Origin: Chlorogloeopsis fritschii PCC 6912
Lineage (GTDB): Bacteria; Cyanobacteriota; Cyanobacteriia; Cyanobacteriales; Nostocaceae
Length of the DNA: 64,000 nt
Assembly (NCBI RefSeq): GCF_000317285.1
Contig: NZ_AJLN01000098.1
Coordinates: 1 to 64,000 of the forward strand
Direction of reading: 5' to 3'
The stretch's first letter is position 1. Each line of letters starts with the position of its first letter. The position numbers and the translations under genes were made by a program. Under the pieces are notes generated by a model. That model was not told where the DNA came from, did not search any database, and worked only from the letters and a program-made list of their open reading frames with translations. This document shows positions 43,215-52,970 of the stretch, one piece after another.

Positions 43215-45098
43215 TTAATTTTGACTCCAGATACGTCTATTTAAATTCAAGTCATCAACGATACCAAGCATTAATTGTATGGTTTCAAAATATTCCCGCA
43301 TCGGCGTGAAGCTTAACATATTATTGTACAGTTTTGGCTCAAACAAATCCTCTGAAGACTCTACGGCAATATAAATCATATTTTCTACAAAAGAAACATA
43401 GATATTTTTACCTGCTTTTTTTCTAAACTTAACTAACTTCTCCATTAAATTTGTAGATAAGATATACCGTGCTTCTACTTGGTTATCTCCATATACTGTA
43501 TATAATTTAGAGAATTCCGGATCTTCTAGCTTAATAGCTTGTCCTTTGCCTATGCTTATAGTGTTAATATTTGCTTTATCTAATTTGGGTAACACTACTG
43601 TTTTACCAGGAAAAAATTTATTAAATTTAGCTCTAAAAAATAGTCCTTGAAAAATAGTTTTTCGAGAAAATTCATTATTTAATACTTCTTCTTTAAATCT
43701 TTGATAATCAATTTTCTGCCCTTTAATAATTCTGCTTGTCACATAAGGAGTTCCTTTAATAAATTGGAAAAGTAAAACAAGAATGTATATCGGCAACATA
43801 AAGATAAAAATACGTCTAATGATAAAGCGAGGAACAAATGAATTTAGGGCTTGAAGTTGTTGCACAAAATTTAGGTATCTTGCCCAACCATGACGTACTT
43901 CTACTTGAGCAAAAATTTCAGAAAAGAAGATATTCGTCTCACCAATGTCCCCACAAATACAATCTTCTTGCGATATTTTATTAGGTTTTAGTAAACCTTG
44001 AAAAATTTGGCTGTGCAGAAAAGCAGACATCGTATCATATGTTTCAATATCCGAGGAAACACTAGAATATTTTAAATTGTGATTAGTATTAATAAAATCA
44101 AAGATTTTTTCAATAATAATAGATTTAAAACCTCTAGCATAAGTTTCTGTAGCTGAAGTGTAAAAAGCAACTAAAATCCAAAAACAGCCTAAAATAACAA
44201 GCAAAAAACAAAAGAGAACTAAGAATGATGTTTGTAGTACTATTGGAAAAAATTTAAATAAAAAAATGACTGCAACAAATACAGCTACATTGACAAAAAT
44301 GATAGACTTAAGAACTTCTTTTCTAGTTGTTTCAATAGCTTTTAAATCCCTGAGTAAAGTCTGCTGACAAAAACTTTTAAATTCATGCAAACTTTTAAGC
44401 CTAAATTCAACTTTTGTAGTCGTTTCCGATATTGCTATAGTTTGAGATTGCTCTTGAATATTTGATTCAGTAGATTCTACAGTTATTTGTGTCGCTGCTG
44501 TTGGCAATAAATCGGAGATAAATCGCCGCGCCCAAATCTGCGTTACTTCTTGCTCACTGGTGGTAAGTTGTTGACACAGTGCGATCGCCTCCTCTAATTG
44601 TCCGTTACCCTGATAAGCTTTCACTAGCCACATCTGGGCTTGCGAGTAATCTTTCGTTCCTGGTTGGGCACTTTGACAATATTGTTCGAGCGCTTGAACT
44701 GCATCAGCATAGCGTTTGAATTTTAATGCTTTATGCCCAGCTTGTAGTAGTTGGGCTGCTTCTTCTGGTGTCAGAGTTGGTTTTTCGGGGGTGATTTGGG
44801 TTTGTGCTGATTCAGACTTAGCAGATAAAGACGGCAGAACCCGCTGTACCCAAGCTTGTATCTGGGGATTGTCAATCGCTGCTAGTTGTTGACATAATGC
44901 GATCGCTTTTGGTTGTTGTCCGGTGTAATGATAGGCTTTTACTAAGCCCATTTGTGCTTGGATGTATTCTTTACAATTTGTCTGGGAATTGACTTGACAT
45001 TGTTGACAAAAGTTTTCTAACAAGTCAATAGCTTCTACATAGCGTCCAGATTGAACAGCATCTAAACCAGATTGAAAATCTCTAGATTCAGCAAACAT
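43215..45098 (-). CDS. TPR and DUF3137 membrane protein
   Basis: 627 residues. The N-terminal ~200 are TPR-like repeats (AIDLLENFCQQCQ, AVQALEQYCQSAQPG, EEAIALCQQLTTSE). Two membrane helices follow at about 265-315, and a DUF3137 domain makes up most of the rest, with another hydrophobic segment near 430. DUF3137 proteins commonly pair with LemA, as here, with the LemA gene 25 bp upstream. The role is unknown and probably envelope-related. It is AT-rich compared with its neighbours. Confidence 0.85.
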   Translation of the reverse strand: MFAESRDFQSGLDAVQSGRYVEAIDLLENFCQQCQVNSQTNCKEYIQAQMGLVKAYHYTGQQPKAIALCQQLAAIDNPQIQAWVQRVLPSLSAKSESAQTQITPEKPTLTPEEAAQLLQAGHKALKFKRYADAVQALEQYCQSAQPGTKDYSQAQMWLVKAYQGNGQLEEAIALCQQLTTSEQEVTQIWARRFISDLLPTAATQITVESTESNIQEQSQTIAISETTTKVEFRLKSLHEFKSFCQQTLLRDLKAIETTRKEVLKSIIFVNVAVFVAVIFLFKFFPIVLQTSFLVLFCFLLVILGCFWILVAFYTSATETYARGFKSIIIEKIFDFINTNHNLKYSSVSSDIETYDTMSAFLHSQIFQGLLKPNKISQEDCICGDIGETNIFFSEIFAQVEVRHGWARYLNFVQQLQALNSFVPRFIIRRIFIFMLPIYILVLLFQFIKGTPYVTSRIIKGQKIDYQRFKEEVLNNEFSRKTIFQGLFFRAKFNKFFPGKTVVLPKLDKANINTISIGKGQAIKLEDPEFSKLYTVYGDNQVEARYILSTNLMEKLVKFRKKAGKNIYVSFVENMIYIAVESSEDLFEPKLYNNMLSFTPMREYFETIQLMLGIVDDLNLNRRIWSQN

Positions 45099-45123
45099 AT
45101 ATTTTTGAAAAATTATCTTTTAT

Positions 45124-45714
45124 CTATTGCTCAAATAGATTTTTGACATTTACATTTTGTTTTTCTTCTTCTGTGGCTACAAACACTTTTTTGGGACGAT
45201 AATTCATCGTAGAAGCTATCAAGTTAGTTGGAAACATTTCTAGAGAATTATTGTAATCAGTTACCGCAGAATTGTAGAATCGTCTAGCTGCTGATATCTG
45301 TTCTTCAATTTCATTTAAAGATTGTAATAGCTGGAGAAAATAGCGATCAGTTTTTAACTCTGGATATGCTTCTAGAGATATCAGAATATTGCCCAGTGCT
45401 CTAGATATTTCATTTTCCAGATCCATGGCGCTATTTCTATTTCCATTTGCTCGTCCGGATATTGCTCTGGATCTGAGCCTGGTTATTTCTGTGAGTATGC
45501 TTTCCTCATATTTCATATAATTTTGAGCTACTGCTACCAGATTGGGAATCAAGTCACTCCTTTTTTTGAGAATTACATCTATGCTGGCAAAAGCATTATC
45601 AACTTGATTCTTTTTGGCAACTAAACCGTTATACAGCGATATCATAAATAATACAAATATAATCGGCATTAGCAAAAAAATAATCAGGAATATTATTAAG
45701 ATGATTTTGAGCAT
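45124..45714 (-). CDS. lemA: LemA family protein
   Basis: 196 residues. A long N-terminal membrane helix (IILIIFLIIFLLMPIIFVLFM) is followed by the LemA helical domain with NQVDNAFASIDVILKKRSDL, IPNLVAVAQNYMKYE and ARRFYNSAVTDYNNSLEMFP. LemA proteins are anchored helical bundles of unclear function. The gene is first in a two-gene unit with the DUF3137 protein. Confidence 0.93.
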   Translation of the reverse strand: MLKIILIIFLIIFLLMPIIFVLFMISLYNGLVAKKNQVDNAFASIDVILKKRSDLIPNLVAVAQNYMKYEESILTEITRLRSRAISGRANGNRNSAMDLENEISRALGNILISLEAYPELKTDRYFLQLLQSLNEIEEQISAARRFYNSAVTDYNNSLEMFPTNLIASTMNYRPKKVFVATEEEKQNVNVKNLFEQ

Positions 45715-46004
45715 ATAAAAAAATGCGTAAAGCTAATAATTAAAAAATGTATATAAACCAAATCTGCATATAATCAGCCTTTGCTAACACAGGCTATTTC
45801 TAAAGCAAATTTGGTCTATAATTCGCTATCTTTTATATAGCAACAATAAATTGTTGTTAATAGCATAAATAAAATATTTGACTTTTAAAACAGTAAATGT
45901 TCGTAAAAATATCTCGATTAATCTAAGAAAGAATTTTATAAAAAAATATGTATCAGTGATTTCTCTATATTGCACCATACCCTACGAGCACTCTTGCTCT
46001 AGTT

Positions 46005-46128
46005 CTCGTTACCAGGTTCAACCTGGTAACGAGGGTTATGAGGCTTTGCCTCCAGACTATTTACTGTTGTATTCAACCTGGTAACGAGGGTTTCGAGGCT
46101 TTGCCTCCAGACTATTTACTGTTGTATT
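46005..46128. repeat. Palindrome plus 55-bp tandem duplication
   Basis: CTCGTTACCAGGTT pairs with AACCTGGTAACGAG at 46005-46033; the same palindrome recurs at 63623-63651. A 55-bp unit starting CAACCTGGTAACGAGGG occurs twice in tandem (46019-46073 and 46074-46128) with two differences. The second unit includes the stop and last codons of the DUF3370 gene. The rest of the gap from 45715 shows nothing recognisable. Confidence 0.85.
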
Positions 46129-47543
46129 CCACTAGGTAAATTGGCACGATTCAATGTCTGAACTGTGAGCACCTGTGGTGGTGTAGCATCTGGTGGATAA
46201 AGAAAGTCTACTTGCACCAACCTTTGATCGCCCGGTTTCATATTTAACTTTACTAAAGGTTCGCCAGGTTGCCCCCGCCTTTGCACCAAATGTACAAACT
46301 GGGTTTGCGGCTTGCCTCCATCGTCTTTGTAGCGCACCTGCACTGTGCCACGGAAGAATACTTGCTGTGCTGGTGTATTAAAAAAGCGCAGCCCCGGTTT
46401 TACTAATTGGTCTTCTTTTATGGGTGTTTGCATTGATATACTTACCGTTTGGGGCGTTTTAGTATTGTTATACAGTGGTAATTTCAGGCTGTATTGAATA
46501 CCGTAATTTCCGTGGGCACGATATGCAGTATCAGGATAGCGTGCCAGCATCGGTGCGCTTTGAATTTGATTAGTTCCCAGAGTGCCGCGATGCAAAGTAC
46601 TCAACGCGTAAGAATAAGCTTGACCAGGTTGGGGAATCGTCAAATACTTTACTTTAGGACTATCTGTAATATTTGCTCGCCAGTGGGTGCCTTGCGCTAC
46701 TCCAGCAACTCGTCCATAAATTATGGGTTTATCGGTTTTTTCTAAAGGAGTAGGTGTTTTATCTCGCGGGCTGGACAAATCACCATTATTAAGTAAATTT
46801 TTCCATTCTTCTAAAGTCGGCGCACGTTCACTACCATCAGTATTTGTAGGTGCAAACATCGCCAGACTAGCTGCATAAACTGTGCCGTTACTCTGGAGGC
46901 GGATCAATGTAGATCTACCATTCAACGGTGGTGTGAGTCCTTTAACCGGAATCGGTGCATTCAATACCATCTGACTTTGCCCAGGCGGAATGACGATTTG
47001 GGCGGGGAAAATGTCTTGACGACGCCCTCGCAAAACATCACTCATGACGCGATCGCCAGGCCCTGCAAAAACTGTTCCGGAAGGGTTTAGAGTAAAAGAT
47101 GGCAGCTCAATAAACGGTGCATCCGGTTGGCTCAAATAACTTGCCCCTTGCAAGACACTCACCCTGACTGGTTGCTTGCCTGGGTTATGCAGCATTATCC
47201 CCAAATAAAGCGATCGCAAATTATCCGGGGTGGGTGCTTCGGCGACGTGATGAGCAAAAATATCAAATCGTCCCTGAAACGGAAAATTCAGATGGGCAGC
47301 TGGCACTTTTTTCCCTTGGGGAGGAAAAGTTGAAAGCAAAATTCCTTCTTTGAGAACCTTTTCTGGGCTATTGCTATTAAAAGTTGGCACCCTATTCAGC
47401 TTACCTGGTAGAGGACGCACTTGTTGAGTTTGTACTATCTCCTCTTGGGGCGGCAAAGGAGTTGTTTGAGCAATAGGAAGAATAGGAAAAATAGGAAGAA
47501 TTAGTAAGAATGGCAACATAATACCTACAGATTTTTTCCTCAA
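46116..47543 (-). CDS. DUF3370 family exported protein
   Basis: 475 residues with a signal peptide (about 1-26, LPFLLILPIFPILPIAQTT). The body is beta-rich and Pro-rich, with LRSLYLGIMLHNPGKQPVRV, RVMSDVLRGRRQ and YGIQYSLKLPLYNNTKTPQT. This is the pattern of DUF3370, an uncharacterised cyanobacterial family likely located in the periplasm or outer envelope. The final codons lie in a 55-bp tandem duplication. It is downstream of the C15-like peptidase gene by 16 bp. Confidence 0.85.
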   Translation of the reverse strand: MRKKSVGIMLPFLLILPIFPILPIAQTTPLPPQEEIVQTQQVRPLPGKLNRVPTFNSNSPEKVLKEGILLSTFPPQGKKVPAAHLNFPFQGRFDIFAHHVAEAPTPDNLRSLYLGIMLHNPGKQPVRVSVLQGASYLSQPDAPFIELPSFTLNPSGTVFAGPGDRVMSDVLRGRRQDIFPAQIVIPPGQSQMVLNAPIPVKGLTPPLNGRSTLIRLQSNGTVYAASLAMFAPTNTDGSERAPTLEEWKNLLNNGDLSSPRDKTPTPLEKTDKPIIYGRVAGVAQGTHWRANITDSPKVKYLTIPQPGQAYSYALSTLHRGTLGTNQIQSAPMLARYPDTAYRAHGNYGIQYSLKLPLYNNTKTPQTVSISMQTPIKEDQLVKPGLRFFNTPAQQVFFRGTVQVRYKDDGGKPQTQFVHLVQRRGQPGEPLVKLNMKPGDQRLVQVDFLYPPDATPPQVLTVQTLNRANLPSGIQQ

Positions 47544-47559
47544 TCAGACGCAAACAACT

Positions 47560-48072
47560 TTACCAAAGTGCCAGCCTGTGAATAATTAATAAAAAATCGC
47601 TCAGAATTGATGGTAAATTTTCTTCAGTCAAAATAGGAACGTGGATAAAAATACAAGGAACTTTTAGTTGGCACTGCTGCAGGTAATCTAGTACTGAATA
47701 ATAAAGACCTTCGCAGACAAATTTACCACAGTCGTGACTGATCTCAACTGCTGCTGTTCCCAGCACCAGCTGCTCTAAATTCACCTTTGTGTGCAACACA
47801 CTTTCCCCACAACTAGCATTCGATTCCACAGATAATAGCGTTCGCTTTTCGGCCATGCCACAGCAGACGATCCTATCTGGCTTAAGTTCTGTGATTTTTT
47901 CAAATACCTGAGCGCTGGCAAGTCGCACATCTACAGGTAACAGTCGCAAAAAACTTAAAGTATGAGATATCGAGTCAAGTTTGGCAAGTTCAATCAATAA
48001 ATCATCAGCAGAATTTGACTGTTGATGAGGTAGCCAAGTATCAAAGGAAGTTAATAGAAAACTTCTCTTCAT
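47560..48072 (-). CDS. Pyroglutamyl-peptidase (C15)-like protein
   Basis: 170 residues, shorter than the usual ~200-215. The peptidase C15 fold is suggested by the start FLLTSFDTWLPHQQSNSADD. The nucleophile region is DCGKFVCEGLYYSVL (Cys) and the late His is in FIHVPIL. The catalytic Glu region is less clear (VCCGMAEKRTLLSVE). C15 enzymes remove N-terminal pyroglutamate. It is divergent from hisH with a 58-bp spacer. Confidence 0.75.
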   Translation of the reverse strand: MKRSFLLTSFDTWLPHQQSNSADDLLIELAKLDSISHTLSFLRLLPVDVRLASAQVFEKITELKPDRIVCCGMAEKRTLLSVESNASCGESVLHTKVNLEQLVLGTAAVEISHDCGKFVCEGLYYSVLDYLQQCQLKVPCIFIHVPILTEENLPSILSDFLLIIHRLALW

Positions 48073-48130
48073 AAGAAATATTATTTAAAATATAAATACC
48101 CTCCATACTAAATTTACAGGGAGCAGGTAA

Positions 48131-48766
48131 ATGGCAGTGATTGCAGTCATAGACTACGACATGGGAAACTTGCACTCAGTCTGTAAAGGCTTGGAAAAAG
48201 CTGGGGCAAATCCGAAAGTGACAGATTCTCACAAGGAATTGGAAAAGGCAGATGCTATAGTTTTGCCTGGGGTTGGTGCATTCGATCCGGCTGTACAACA
48301 TTTGCGATCGCGTGATTTAGAAGAACCAATCAAAGCAGCGATCGGATCTGGCAAACCCTTTTTGGGTATTTGTTTAGGGTTGCAAATTCTGTTTGAATCC
48401 AGTGAAGAAGGCGTCGAACCAGGATTGGGAATTATCAAAGGAAAAGTACGCAGGTTTCGCCCAGAACCTGGCATTACCATTCCCCATATGGGTTGGAATC
48501 AACTTGAATTTACTCAACCCAAATGTCTTTTGTGGGAATATTTATCACCTCAACCTTGGGTATATTTTGTTCATTCCTATTATGTCGATCCAGTCGATCC
48601 GCAAGTCCGTGCTGCAACTGTTACCCACGGTAGTCAAACTGTCACCGCCGCTATTGCCCACGAAAACCTAATGGCAGTTCAATTCCACCCAGAAAAATCC
48701 TCTAATATTGGTTTGCAAATCTTGTCAAATTTTGTTGCTCAAGTACGCGAACAAGTTGCTGCTTAA
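48131..48766 (+). CDS. hisH: Imidazole glycerol phosphate synthase, glutaminase subunit
   Basis: 211 residues, class I glutamine amidotransferase. The nucleophile Cys is in PFLGICLGLQILFESSEEG, and the catalytic His and Glu are in LMAVQFHPEKSS. The N-terminal VIDYDMGNLHSVCKGLEKAG is typical of HisH. With HisF it supplies ammonia to make IGP and AICAR in histidine synthesis. A possible ribosome site, CAGGGAGC, lies 8 bp before the ATG. There are no other his genes nearby, as is usual in cyanobacteria. Confidence 0.97.
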   Translation: MAVIAVIDYDMGNLHSVCKGLEKAGANPKVTDSHKELEKADAIVLPGVGAFDPAVQHLRSRDLEEPIKAAIGSGKPFLGICLGLQILFESSEEGVEPGLGIIKGKVRRFRPEPGITIPHMGWNQLEFTQPKCLLWEYLSPQPWVYFVHSYYVDPVDPQVRAATVTHGSQTVTAAIAHENLMAVQFHPEKSSNIGLQILSNFVAQVREQVAA

Positions 48767-49263
48767 AAGTTCATTCCTGTAATATTAAATTCTTGTAATA
48801 TTAATTGCCCGCCCTATTTTAATCCACCGCTACACCTTCAATTAAGGTGAATAAAAATTTCTGCTGAAACTGTGGTGGAGGATTGCTAATTTGGGGAAGG
48901 GTGGATGACGTATGTACACAATTTACCGTAATTTCCAGTTCAAAGATAGTATCATTGCTTAAGTTTATACCCTGATTTTTAAGTATAGATTTGACTTAAA
49001 AAAGTTTATTAAAATTATCTGGCTGTGTAAACGCCACATAATCAGCCACCGCCCTTCTCAATGTAAGTCTTATACTAGTCTCAAATTTTATACTTATCCC
49101 TCTTGTGTAGATTTCTATTGTCAATACTTGTGCCTGCTAAAAATAAGAGGCGATCGCTCAAATAAGAAAACTGAAAAAGGAGAAAGAGGATAAGTACTCA
49201 AAATCTAACTCCAGTTCCAGTAATTATAAGCTTGGGTATATATTTGCTGAAATCTACCCGCTT
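48767..49263. other. Intergenic region, nothing recognised
   Basis: No coding frame, RNA gene or long palindrome was seen. It separates the convergent ends of hisH and the glycosyltransferase gene. Confidence 0.5.
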
Positions 49264-50346
49264 TTACCCATTAATAATTTGACTTGTTACAGTGCGAGAA
49301 TGACCATTTCGAGCAAACTTTTCTGCTAAAATTTGCTGATAGACAGCTTCATAACCGTCTGCCATACTTTTGACACTAAAGTTTTCCTCCACATGAGTGC
49401 GACAAGCATAACGGTCAATTTTTTCTAAACGAGCGATCGCATTGACAAAATCATCGATATCATTACACAAAAAGCCTGTTTTTCCATCCATAATAACTTC
49501 TGGCACCGATCCCAACGGTTTAGCAAGCACGGGAGTTCCAGCTGCCATTGACTCAATCATCACTAACCCAAAAGGCTCGCGCCAAGTAATTGGGAACAGC
49601 ATTGCTAAAGCTCCACCCAAAAGCGCATTCTTTTCAGAGTGACTGGCTTCACCCAGAAACTCTATTTGCTTGCCATCAATGTGAGGCTTAATTTGAGTCT
49701 CGAAATAGTCTACATCTACCCTATCTACTTTACCTGCCATTTTCAGTGGCATACCTGAGCGCTTGGCAATTTCTATGGCGATGTGCGTTCCTTTTTCTGG
49801 AGATATTCGTCCTAAGAATGCTAGATAAGGAGGATCTTGTGGTTGAGGATAGAAACGATGCTTATTTGTATCTATGCCATTGTAAACTGTGGCGGCATAA
49901 TTTAGCCCTAATCTAGGCTCCCTTTGAGCATTTGAGATACTGACAAATGGTTGTTTACAACCCGCTATGAAGACTTTTTCATTATCTGGGGTGAAAATAC
50001 CGTGTAGTGTATGAACGGTAGGAGTTGTAACTAAATCTGCGTAAGTTATAGCTGGATAGCCTACATGAGAATGGATGATGTCAAATTCTCCTGCCAGTTG
50101 ATATGTGCGGCTTAGTTGTAAAGTTTCGTAGACGTTGTACTCTTTAACATTCGAGTCTAAACGCAAAGCTTGGGGATAAACGGACTCTAATTTTGCTAAA
50201 GTGATAGAATCTCCTGATGCAAATAGCGTCACTTCATGACCGCGTCGAACTAATTCATCAGTTAATAAACTAACAACCAACTCAACACCACCATATGCAG
50301 GAGGAGGAACTCTCTCCCACAGCGGTGCAATTTGAGCAATTCGCAT
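49264..50346 (-). CDS. GT4 family glycosyltransferase
   Basis: 360 residues, GT-B fold. The N-terminal donor-independent domain starts MRIAQIAPLWERVPPPAYGG, includes the Gly-rich loop and HSHVGYPAI. The C-terminal domain has LAFLGRISPEKGTHIAIE and the GT4 acceptor pattern EPFGLVMIESMAAGTPVLA (E-x7-E). Members move sugars from NDP-donors to lipids or sugars, often in exopolysaccharide or glycolipid formation. Donor and acceptor cannot be read. It is soluble or peripheral. Confidence 0.93.
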   Translation of the reverse strand: MRIAQIAPLWERVPPPAYGGVELVVSLLTDELVRRGHEVTLFASGDSITLAKLESVYPQALRLDSNVKEYNVYETLQLSRTYQLAGEFDIIHSHVGYPAITYADLVTTPTVHTLHGIFTPDNEKVFIAGCKQPFVSISNAQREPRLGLNYAATVYNGIDTNKHRFYPQPQDPPYLAFLGRISPEKGTHIAIEIAKRSGMPLKMAGKVDRVDVDYFETQIKPHIDGKQIEFLGEASHSEKNALLGGALAMLFPITWREPFGLVMIESMAAGTPVLAKPLGSVPEVIMDGKTGFLCNDIDDFVNAIARLEKIDRYACRTHVEENFSVKSMADGYEAVYQQILAEKFARNGHSRTVTSQIING

Positions 50347-50746
50347 ATCAAACTCCTAATTGGTAAGAAATAGCTCAAGGAATTTACCCGATCTAATCTC
50401 CGAATGAAGCATTAAGGTTGTGTCTAATATTTAGCAAAAATATTAATTTAGTTGTAAAGACTAGTAAGTACTACACACTAAGTAGCAAGAACCGTACTCA
50501 ATGCTAAAAGCAAATTTTGTATAATATTAGATTTTATGTGCTTCAAGATTGAATAGTAAAAATAGCCGTTTTTATAACTTTCAATTTCCAGGTGTGAAAA
50601 ACACCACCACAAAAGTAGTATTCCCTGTATTTTCACTGTTTTGAAGTTTATAGCAAGATTGTAAGTGTCAGCGATGCTTAGATATTCAAAACTACTGAAA
50701 CTTAAAAAACAGCAATTCAGTTATCAATGCAGAGGTAAATAATACT
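50347..50746. other. Divergent intergenic region, possible heat-shock promoter
   Basis: It separates the divergent glycosyltransferase and small heat-shock genes. A short inverted repeat GGTGT/ACACC with a 5-bp loop lies near 50592. I could not identify a CIRCE element or sigma-32-like boxes. Confidence 0.4.
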
Positions 50747-51190
50747 ATGATGATTCGCTACTACCAACCGCTCCGTGAATTAGAAAACTTACGGCGGCAA
50801 ATGGATTTAGTGTTTGACGAACTGTCAGCACAAACTACTCAAACTAGCGATGCATCAACAGCTTGGACTCCTGCGGTAGAGTTAATTGATGTGGGTGACA
50901 GCTTAGTTTTACAAATACAATTACCTGGTGTGACTGCGAAGAACTTAGATGTGCAAGTAACTCGCGATACTGTAGCGATCGCAGGAGAAAATCAGCGCCA
51001 ACATCAGTCTGAAAATGCTAATTACCTGCATTCAGAATTCCGCTATGGTAAATTCCAACGAGTTGTAAATCTACCAGTTGCTGTGCAAAATGACAAGGTA
51101 CAAGCAGACTTCCATGATGGCATTCTTACTCTTGTGCTACCCAAAGTTGAAGAAGTTCGCAATCGAGTTGTGAAAATAAACTTGGGCTAA
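50747..51190 (+). CDS. hspA: Small heat-shock protein (Hsp20)
   Basis: 147 residues with an alpha-crystallin domain (about 45-145). Key segments are AWTPAVELIDVGDSLVLQIQ, LPGVTAKNLDVQVT and the late FHDGILTLVLPKVE. The N-terminal arm (MMIRYYQPLRELENLRRQMD) is typical of cyanobacterial Hsp17-type proteins. The usual C-terminal IxI is replaced by VKINLG. It acts as an ATP-independent chaperone on membranes and proteins in heat or oxidative stress. A strong hairpin terminator follows. Confidence 0.95.
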   Translation: MMIRYYQPLRELENLRRQMDLVFDELSAQTTQTSDASTAWTPAVELIDVGDSLVLQIQLPGVTAKNLDVQVTRDTVAIAGENQRQHQSENANYLHSEFRYGKFQRVVNLPVAVQNDKVQADFHDGILTLVLPKVEEVRNRVVKINLG

Positions 51191-51202
51191 TTTGAAAAAC
51201 TA

Positions 51203-51233
51203 GATTCCCGACTTCTTTGAGAAGTCGGGAATC
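51203..51233. terminator. Bidirectional hairpin between hspA and pstB
   Basis: GATTCCCGACTTCT pairs with AGAAGTCGGGAATC around TTG (14-bp stem), close to the hairpin at 29243. It lies between two convergent genes and probably terminates both. Confidence 0.8.
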
Positions 51234-51257
51234 TGTGAATTTAATAAATTCTTAACA

Positions 51258-52052
51258 TCAACCAAAACGCCCACTGACATAATCTGCTGTCTGCTTTTTC
51301 GAGGGCTGATTAAAAATCATCTCTGTTTTATCAAATTCAACCAATTCACCTAAATACATAAAAGCTGTATAGTCTGAAACGCGGGCTGCTTGCTGCATAC
51401 TGTGAGTGACAATTAAAATTGTTACCTGCTGCTTTAACTCCTCGATCAACTCTTCAATGCTAGTGGTAGCGATCGGATCGAGGGCTGATGTCGGCTCATC
51501 AAACAATACAATTTCTGGCTCTGTAGCTAAAGCACGAGCAATACATAAGCGCTGTTGTTGTCCGCCAGAGAGGTTAGTACCCAAATCCTGCAAACGGTCT
51601 TTAACTTCATCCCACAAGGCAGCACTACGCAAGGCTTTCTCTACCTTATCATCAATAATTCTACGCCTATTTTCACCCCGCACCCTCAAACCATAAGCAA
51701 CATTTTCGTAAATTGATTTCGGAAAAGGATTTGGTCTTTGAAACACCATCCCTATCCGCATCCGAACTTCTATCGGATCGACTTTCTTATCTAAGAGGTT
51801 AATTCCATCAGGTTCTAGGGAAATTTCTCCTCGGTATTTATTGCCTGGATAGAGATCATGCATTCGATTGAAGCAGCGTAGCAATGTAGTTTTACCACAT
51901 CCAGAAGGGCCTATTAATGCCGTTACTTGTTTTTCGTACACTGGCATCATAATGTCCTTAAGGGCATGGACTTTGCCCCCATAGTAGAAATTAAGATAAT
52001 TCACCGCAGCTTTGATGCGTTTTTCAAGAGTGGGAGATGTTGTTTCTACCAT
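51258..52052 (-). CDS. pstB: Phosphate ABC transporter ATPase
   Basis: 264 residues with the complete ABC motif set. Walker A is [17 protein letters not shown], the Q-loop is [18 protein letters not shown], the signature is [16 protein letters not shown], Walker B is [14 protein letters not shown] and the H-loop is [11 protein letters not shown]. It drives high-affinity phosphate import with PstCA. The start overlaps the pstA stop by 7 bp, so translation is coupled. It is the last gene of pstSCAB. Confidence 0.97.
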   Translation of the reverse strand: MVETTSPTLEKRIKAAVNYLNFYYGGKVHALKDIMMPVYEKQVTALIGPSGCGKTTLLRCFNRMHDLYPGNKYRGEISLEPDGINLLDKKVDPIEVRMRIGMVFQRPNPFPKSIYENVAYGLRVRGENRRRIIDDKVEKALRSAALWDEVKDRLQDLGTNLSGGQQQRLCIARALATEPEIVLFDEPTSALDPIATTSIEELIEELKQQVTILIVTHSMQQAARVSDYTAFMYLGELVEFDKTEMIFNQPSKKQTADYVSGRFG

Positions 52053-52969
52053 TTGATGTTCTTACGTAGACGATAACGAAAATAAATTGCTACAGCGTTC
52101 ATTACTAAAGTCAAGCCAATTAGCACCACTCCTGCTGCGGCTGCATTCACCTGAAATTCTTCTTGAGGACGAGATACCCAATCAAACATTTGGATTGGCA
52201 GAACTGTGAATGGTGCTAGTAACCATGCAAAAGAAATGTAGGGAAATTGTGCTTGGATGGGAGGATCTGGTAAAAAGGCGATAAAGGTGAGCGCACCAAT
52301 GGTAACTAAAGGTGCAGTTTCACCAATAGCTCGTGCCAAAGCGACAATAATGCCAGTTAGAATCGTACCTGTTGAGTAACGTAAGACGTGATCCCAAATC
52401 ATCTGCCACTTACTTGCTCCACACGCATAAGCAGCTTCACGAATGCTACTAGGAACTGCGCGCAAGGCTTCACGGGTAGCTACAATTACTACTGGTAAAA
52501 CCAATAGAGCTAAAGTCAATCCAGCAGTGACAATACTTTGTCCTAACTTTAATCCATAGACAAATAAGCCGAGAGCCAAAAGTCCATAAATAATTGATGG
52601 CACACCCGCTAAATTGGTGACATTAATTTCGATTAAATCTGACAGCCAATTTTTTTTGGCATATTCTTCTAAGTAAATTCCTGAAGCAACACCGACAGGA
52701 ATTGCTACTGCAGCTGTTACTAACATTACTAAAATACTTCCCACCCATGCAGAGAAAATGCCTGCTTGTTGTGGTTTGCGACTGGGAAAGGAAGTAAAAA
52801 ATTGCCAATCTAAACGAGGCAAACCATCGCTAATTAAGTCAACCACCAGTACCATGAGGGCGATAATTCCAATTAGCATCGCCAACAAACCAATGATGCT
52901 AAAAATAAATTCTGCTCGCTTGTTGCGATTGATAATATTGCGAATCTTATGAATATTTGCAGATGTCAT
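52046..52969 (-). CDS. pstA: Phosphate ABC transporter permease PstA
   Basis: 307 residues from the ATG at 52969 ([18 protein letters not shown]). A start at 53011 would overlap pstC and is less likely. Six membrane segments are visible, with the permease EAA-type loop [20 protein letters not shown]. It forms the inner-membrane channel with PstC. It follows pstC almost directly (1-bp spacing). Confidence 0.95.
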   Translation of the reverse strand: MTSANIHKIRNIINRNKRAEFIFSIIGLLAMLIGIIALMVLVVDLISDGLPRLDWQFFTSFPSRKPQQAGIFSAWVGSILVMLVTAAVAIPVGVASGIYLEEYAKKNWLSDLIEINVTNLAGVPSIIYGLLALGLFVYGLKLGQSIVTAGLTLALLVLPVVIVATREALRAVPSSIREAAYACGASKWQMIWDHVLRYSTGTILTGIIVALARAIGETAPLVTIGALTFIAFLPDPPIQAQFPYISFAWLLAPFTVLPIQMFDWVSRPQEEFQVNAAAAGVVLIGLTLVMNAVAIYFRYRLRKNIKW

Positions 52970-52970
52970 A

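Noticed and set aside
50347-50746. CIRCE operator upstream of hspA
   Set aside because: No TTAGCACTC-N9-GAGTGCTAA or close variant was found.
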